From NCBI GenBank assembly GCA_049297375.1, contig JBAQUF010000085.1:1-8329 (forward strand): a DNA stretch of 8,329 nucleotides, given 5' to 3'. Every line of letters begins with the position of its first letter. The first letter of the stretch is position 1. The notes beneath the pieces are model-generated. The model saw only the letters and a list, made by a program, of their open reading frames with translations, was not told the DNA's origin and did no database searches. This document shows positions 4,839 to 8,329 of the stretch, in pieces. Position numbers and translations under genes: made by a program. The DNA is from JAAZNV01 sp049297375. Lineage in GTDB: Bacteria > Patescibacteriota > WWE3 > UBA101185 > UBA10185.

Positions 4839-4865
4839 GTATTTCAATTTTTACTTCTTACCTTT

Positions 4866-5420
4866 TTAGGACCATATCTTGCGATGTAATCCTTCAGGAG
4901 CTGTATCTAGAATTTGTTTTAGTTCCTCAATGCTGTTCACTGTCAGCCGTTTGCCTGTGCTTAGCTGTTTGTCTGCGTGAAGTGTAACAAAAATAATTGG
5001 TAAGGATGTTTTGGACTTAGTTAAGAATATGTCAGCAGCGTAATACTGAGATTTCTTACTGCCAAAAATACACCAGTGGTAGCCACTCGGGCATGTCATA
5101 TAGTTCCTACGGTATTCATAATCATCTTCGTCTATTGAACCACTTAAGAACATCCCGAATAATAAGTGGTCATATTCATCGAGAATTGGAAGTCTTACTA
5201 CCAAACTTGGCTCAACATCGGTAGTACTTGTAAAACCGTAGAACATGCCTGGATCTAGCATATCCATTTTTGGGGTTCTAATAAAACCTACGTGCTTTTC
5301 CATACACAAGCTGTTTATTTTTTCAAAATATGGTCTAAGAAATTCTGCAGCAATATCTGTGCTAACTGGTTCGCTTGTTATGGTTCCTTTGCTTTCAGTC
5401 TGTAGTACCTTTTGCACCAT
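4866..5420 (-). CDS. Hypothetical protein of 184 residues, no family recognised
   Basis: I do not recognise this protein. It appears soluble: no signal peptide and no transmembrane segment are visible. It looks like a single alpha/beta domain with an acidic stretch SGSIDEDDYEYRR (about 93-105). Three cysteines are visible (C39, C110, C117), the last two flanking PSGYHW, and a strand-like PIIFVTLHAD lies near 141-150. It has the marks of a real gene: AGGAAGG 7 nt before the ATG, a consensus-like promoter and a good terminator. It is a monocistronic unit placed between the ribosomal operon and serS. Its G+C content is visibly higher than its neighbours (sampled 60-base rows gave 37-50%, against 32% for a sampled rpoA row), and CG dinucleotides are more frequent. 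That suggests a different origin. No neighbour points to a function. Confidence 0.85.
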   Translation of the reverse strand: MVQKVLQTESKGTITSEPVSTDIAAEFLRPYFEKINSLCMEKHVGFIRTPKMDMLDPGMFYGFTSTTDVEPSLVVRLPILDEYDHLLFGMFLSGSIDEDDYEYRRNYMTCPSGYHWCIFGSKKSQYYAADIFLTKSKTSLPIIFVTLHADKQLSTGKRLTVNSIEELKQILDTAPEGLHRKIWS

Positions 5421-5451
5421 TTTTTCACCTTCCTTTTGTTTAATTGCAAAG

Positions 5452-5480
5452 ATTGTATCCTTTTTAATTCTCTAATTCAA
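5452..5480 (-). promoter_or_regulatory. Promoter of the unknown gene at 4866-5420
   Basis: On the minus strand TTGAAT (5475-5480), 17 bp and TACAAT (5452-5457) give 4/6 and 5/6 consensus matches. The predicted start near 5445 leaves a conventional leader of about 25 nt containing the Shine-Dalgarno. The -10 context GGATACAATC closely resembles that of the infA promoter. Confidence 0.7.
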
Positions 5481-5509
5481 CTCATAGCTAGTAGAATAAA
5501 TTAAATATA

Positions 5510-5538
5510 TTGAGAGCTAAATAAAATCAGGATATACT
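5510..5538 (+). promoter_or_regulatory. serS promoter, predicted to give a leaderless mRNA
   Basis: TTGAGA (5510-5515), a 17-bp spacer and TATACT (5533-5538) each match 5/6 of the consensus. The expected transcription start at 5545-5548 coincides with the serS ATG at 5548. AGGAG at 5541-5545 is only 2 nt from the ATG, too close for a normal Shine-Dalgarno, and would be mostly or wholly untranscribed. Confidence 0.65.
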
Positions 5539-5547
5539 CTAGGAGAT

Positions 5548-6816
5548 ATGTTAGATATTAACTACATAAAAGAAAACAAAGAAAAAGTGAAGAAGGCTGT
5601 AATTGATAAGAAACTAGAAGGAACTATTGATATAGATAAGCTTCTAAAGGTGTATGAAGAATATATTTCTTTATTAAAGAAAGTTGAATTAGAAAGAGGT
5701 AATAGAAATAAAATATCTGAAGAAGTTGCTAAAGCTAAACCATCCGAAAGAGAAAAATTCATTCAAGAAGCAAAGGTAGTAAAAGATGTTCTTCAAAGAA
5801 TAGAAAAAGAATTAGAAGAACTAAAATCTAAACTAGATGGAATGATGCTTTGGGTTCCTAATGTTCCAGCTGATGATGTTCCTTTTGGAAAAGATGAAAC
5901 TGGAAATGTTGAAATCAAGAAAGTTGGAAAGATAAAAAACTTTAAATTTGAACCTAAAGATCATATGGAGCTTGGAAAGACATTGGACATTATTGATACT
6001 GATAGGGGAGCAAAGATAGCAGGATTTAGGGGATACTTTCTAAAGAACGAAGGAGCAATTCTTGAACAAGCAATATTGCGATATGCATTTGAATACATGA
6101 TAAAGCAAGGATTTACATTCATGAGTGTTCCTTGGATGGTAAATCCTGGATTTTTTACTGGAACAGGGTATTTTCCATGGGGAGAAAATGATCACTATAG
6201 AGTAGATGATAAAGCTTTAATTGGAACTGCAGAAGTGTCTTTAACTTCATACTATGCAGGTGAGATATTAGAAGAAAAGGATTTTCCTATTAAACTAGTT
6301 GCCATGAGCCCTTGCTTTAGAAAAGAAATTGGAGCTTACGGAAAGGATACAAAAGGAATATTTAGACTACATCAGTTTTATAAAGTAGAACAAGTAGTTC
6401 TTTGTGAAGCTAGTGAAGAAATATCAAGAAAGTGGCATGAAAAAATGCTTAGTTTTTCAGAATCTATTCTTAAAGATTTAGACCTTCCATACCATGTGCT
6501 TTTGATGTGTACTGGGGATATTGGAGCAGGGCAAAGAAAAAAATATGATATTGAAACATGGTTTCCTTCTCAAAAAGCATATAGAGAAACACACTCTGAT
6601 TCATACTTCTTGGATTTTCAGTCAAGAAGATTAAATATTAAATACAAAGCAAAAGATGGGAGTTTAAAATATGTTCATACGCTAAACAACACTGTTGCAG
6701 CTACCCCTAGACTTCTTGCAGCTGTTCTAGAAAATTATCAAAAGAAAGATGGTTCTGTTGAAGTTCCAAAAGTGCTAAGAAAGTATACTAGGTTTAAGAA
6801 GATACTGCCTAAGTAA
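5548..6816 (+). CDS. serS: Seryl-tRNA synthetase
   Basis: This class II synthetase charges tRNA-Ser with serine using ATP in the cytoplasm; it also supplies Ser-tRNA-Sec where present. The 422 residues match family length. Residues 1-105 form the N-terminal coiled-coil arm that grips the long variable arm of tRNA-Ser, starting MLDINYIKEN and rich in Lys/Glu. The catalytic domain shows TAE (227-229), motif 2 from FRKE (257-260) to FRLHQFYKVE (272-281), TGDIGAGQRKKYDIETW near 322-338, DFQSRRLNIKY near 356-366, and motif 3 with ENYQ at 395-398. Motif 3 reads LNNTVAATPRLLAAVLENYQ rather than the NGSGLAVGRT type; an ATxR variant is known in other SerRS groups. The usual SNCTDFQ is SYFLDFQ here. 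It probably heads an operon with the next two genes. Confidence 0.97.
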   Translation: MLDINYIKENKEKVKKAVIDKKLEGTIDIDKLLKVYEEYISLLKKVELERGNRNKISEEVAKAKPSEREKFIQEAKVVKDVLQRIEKELEELKSKLDGMMLWVPNVPADDVPFGKDETGNVEIKKVGKIKNFKFEPKDHMELGKTLDIIDTDRGAKIAGFRGYFLKNEGAILEQAILRYAFEYMIKQGFTFMSVPWMVNPGFFTGTGYFPWGENDHYRVDDKALIGTAEVSLTSYYAGEILEEKDFPIKLVAMSPCFRKEIGAYGKDTKGIFRLHQFYKVEQVVLCEASEEISRKWHEKMLSFSESILKDLDLPYHVLLMCTGDIGAGQRKKYDIETWFPSQKAYRETHSDSYFLDFQSRRLNIKYKAKDGSLKYVHTLNNTVAATPRLLAAVLENYQKKDGSVEVPKVLRKYTRFKKILPK

Positions 6817-6836
6817 GTTATGTTAGGATTAATTTA

Positions 6837-7529
6837 ATGAGTATATTTAGCGGGTTAAAAATTCCAATAGTTATTTATGAAACCGAATCTAAGCTTAATG
6901 GAAATATTAAAGTAGTTGAAGTAGGGAATACAAGAAAGATTCTCGTAGACGATATTTCTCAGTCAATAAGTTGCAATTCACCAAGCATTTCTAAGCTTTA
7001 TTGGGGGCAGTTAGTAAATTCTTTAAAAGAAAAATCTCCTGAAGTTAAAAATGTTTTGATACTTGGACTTGGAGGAGGAACACTTGTTCATTTAATATCT
7101 AGAAATTTTCCAGAAGCTAAGATAACTAGTGTAGAGTGGGATTCTGTAATGCTTGATATTGCTAAAAGATTTTTTGATCTAGATTCAATCCCTAATCATA
7201 GAGTCATTTTGGATGATGCATTAAAGGTAGCAGTGGAGCCAGAAGAATATGATATACCTCCAAGCAGCTTTGATGTATTGATAGTAGATATTTCAAATGG
7301 AGATAGCTATCCTGACCTAGGAAAAACAGGAAATTTTATTGCAGCTCTTAAAAGACTTGTAACCCCAGGTGGGCTCATTGTCTTTAATAGAATATATACA
7401 GAAGGTTATCAAGATGATGTTAATTTATTTATTGAATATGTTGAGAACTTTTTAGGAGAAACTGAATCAGAAATAGTTGCAGGTTACACCAACTCAGATA
7501 ATATCTTAATATTTGGAAGGGTGAAATAA
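6837..7529 (+). CDS. Spermidine-synthase-fold, SAM-dependent methyltransferase-like protein
   Basis: This 230-residue protein has the class I methyltransferase Rossmann core: motif I VLILGLGGGTLVHLI (73-87), the acidic strand ITSVEWD (96-102), a DDAL loop (126-129) and FDVLIVDIS (145-153). This arrangement is typical of spermidine-synthase-like proteins. The catalytic loop of true aminopropyltransferases (D-S-S/T-D-P) is absent; the corresponding place reads DISNGDSYPD. The N-terminal domain is short, so polyamine synthesis should not be assumed and the substrate is unknown. No membrane segment is present. AGGAT lies 9 nt before the ATG, 20 nt after serS and 9 nt before uppP, so the three are probably co-transcribed. 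Annotation pipelines would likely call it SpeE-like; I am confident of the fold, not the reaction. Confidence 0.8.
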   Translation: MSIFSGLKIPIVIYETESKLNGNIKVVEVGNTRKILVDDISQSISCNSPSISKLYWGQLVNSLKEKSPEVKNVLILGLGGGTLVHLISRNFPEAKITSVEWDSVMLDIAKRFFDLDSIPNHRVILDDALKVAVEPEEYDIPPSSFDVLIVDISNGDSYPDLGKTGNFIAALKRLVTPGGLIVFNRIYTEGYQDDVNLFIEYVENFLGETESEIVAGYTNSDNILIFGRVK

Positions 7530-7538
7530 GAATTTCTC

Positions 7539-8329
7539 ATGAGTACTTTTCAGTCTTTAATATTAGGAATAATTCAAGGTATTACAGAATTCTTGCCAAT
7601 TTCATCTTCTGGTCATCTTATTGTATTTAGAGCATTATCTGGGTGGAAAGAAATGCCTTTGGTTTTTGATACAACTCTTCATTTAGCTACATCTTTGGCT
7701 TTAATTGTTTGTTTTTGGAGAGATTTAAAGAATGTTTTCTTATCTTTTTTTAAGGATACTTTTTCTTCGCATAAATTTAATTTAAAGGAATATTCCAATG
7801 ATTCTCTTCTTGGGTTAAAGATCCTTGTTGGTTCTATTCCTGTTGGCTTAGTTGGATTTCTTTTTGGAGATTTAATTGAAAGCAGGTATAGAAGTCTTTT
7901 TCTTGTTTCTATATTCTTAATAGTTGGAAGTATTCTTATGTATTTAGGAGAAAAGAAGTTTGAAAGAAGACTTTTTATTAAAGATGATATTTCAGTAAAG
8001 AAAAGTTTTGGAGTAGGGCTATTTCAAGTTTTATCTTTATTTCCAGGAGTATCTAGATCTGGGTCTACCATTTCAGGAAGCATGGTTTTTGGATTAAGCA
8101 GAAAAGAAGCTACAAGATTTTCATTTTTGCTTTCTGTTCCTGTTGTATTTATGGCTGGAGTTCTTCAATTATTTCGTTCTTATGAGTATTTATCTTCAAT
8201 TAGTTTACTAAATTTATCAACTGGTTTTATATCCAGTTTCTTAGTTGGAATTTTATGTATTAAGTTTTTATTGAAGTTTGTACAAAAGAATAATCTTTAT
8301 CCATTTATTGTTTATAGATTAGTTTTAGC
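7539..8329 (+). CDS. uppP: Undecaprenyl-diphosphatase UppP (BacA family), 3' end cut by window edge
   Basis: This integral membrane phosphatase converts undecaprenyl pyrophosphate to the monophosphate, recycling the lipid carrier for peptidoglycan and other surface polymers. It is also the classical bacitracin-resistance determinant. The frame from ATG at 7539 is open for 263 codons to the window end with no stop. Both family signatures are present: GIIQGITEFLPISSSGHL (10-27; E17 and H26 in the active-site motif) and FPGVSRSGSTISG (168-180, with R173). Several hydrophobic segments follow the expected membrane pattern (about 42-60, 93-110, 118-137, 195-212, 226-249). The sequence ends in a YRLVL-type C-terminus as in complete homologues, so only a few residues are missing. 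The Shine-Dalgarno is weak: GGAAGGGTG at 7515-7523 is about 15 nt upstream. It starts 9 nt after the methyltransferase-like gene. Confidence 0.96.
   Translation, partial: MSTFQSLILGIIQGITEFLPISSSGHLIVFRALSGWKEMPLVFDTTLHLATSLALIVCFWRDLKNVFLSFFKDTFSSHKFNLKEYSNDSLLGLKILVGSIPVGLVGFLFGDLIESRYRSLFLVSIFLIVGSILMYLGEKKFERRLFIKDDISVKKSFGVGLFQVLSLFPGVSRSGSTISGSMVFGLSRKEATRFSFLLSVPVVFMAGVLQLFRSYEYLSSISLLNLSTGFISSFLVGILCIKFLLKFVQKNNLYPFIVYRLVL

Noticed and set aside
4702..4865. Possible tRNA or small RNA gene in the 164-bp gap upstream of infA
   Set aside because: No cloverleaf, T-loop GTTCRA or acceptor pairing was found. The gap is accounted for by the promoter, the dyad and the terminator.
4763..4987. 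Plus-strand open frame crossing the terminator and the end of the unknown gene
   Set aside because: It runs through an intrinsic terminator and antisense to the better supported gene at 4866-5420, and no Shine-Dalgarno or recognisable domain is seen.

Overview
The window is AT-rich (about one third G+C by eye), gene-dense bacterial chromosome read with the standard code. Its core is a minus-strand ribosomal/transcription operon: infA, rpmJ, rpsM, rpsK, rpsD, rpoA, rplQ, rplM, rpsI. The best guess for the source is a small-genome bacterium such as a Candidate Phyla Radiation (Patescibacteria) lineage. The hints are tight packing with 1-nt TAA-T-ATG junctions, Lys/Glu-rich extensions on uS9 and uL17, a divergent seryl-tRNA synthetase, and no TGA stop among 13 complete genes. 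This placement is inference; a Firmicutes-like origin is not excluded.

Layout. Positions 1-95 hold the first 31 codons of a radC-like gene on the minus strand. A 99-bp divergent region with a perfect 12-bp palindrome separates it from a small XRE-type regulator on the plus strand (195-485). The regulator runs tail to tail into the end of the ribosomal operon (496-4701, minus). The operon starts at infA from a strong promoter (TTGACC, 17 bp, TACAAT) and is not a continuation of a secY/adk/map block. Upstream, at 4866-5420 (minus), lies an unrecognised 184-residue gene with its own promoter and intrinsic terminator. Its base composition is richer in G+C than its neighbours.

From 5548 the plus strand carries serS, a short spermidine-synthase-fold methyltransferase-like gene and uppP, which runs off the right edge almost complete. 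These three are closely spaced and probably co-transcribed from a promoter so near the serS start that the mRNA should be leaderless.

Functionally the window is mostly housekeeping. It encodes translation initiation (IF-1), six ribosomal proteins of the alpha-operon and L13 blocks plus bL36, the RNA polymerase alpha subunit, serine tRNA charging, and undecaprenyl-pyrophosphate recycling for cell-wall synthesis. The less ordinary parts are the unknown gene at 4866-5420, the dyad symmetries around the infA promoter and start codon, the long charged tails on uS9 and uL17, and the palindromic radC/XRE control region. I see no CRISPR array, transposon, tRNA or rRNA, and no gene-free stretch over 300 bases; the longest intergenic gap is 164 bp.
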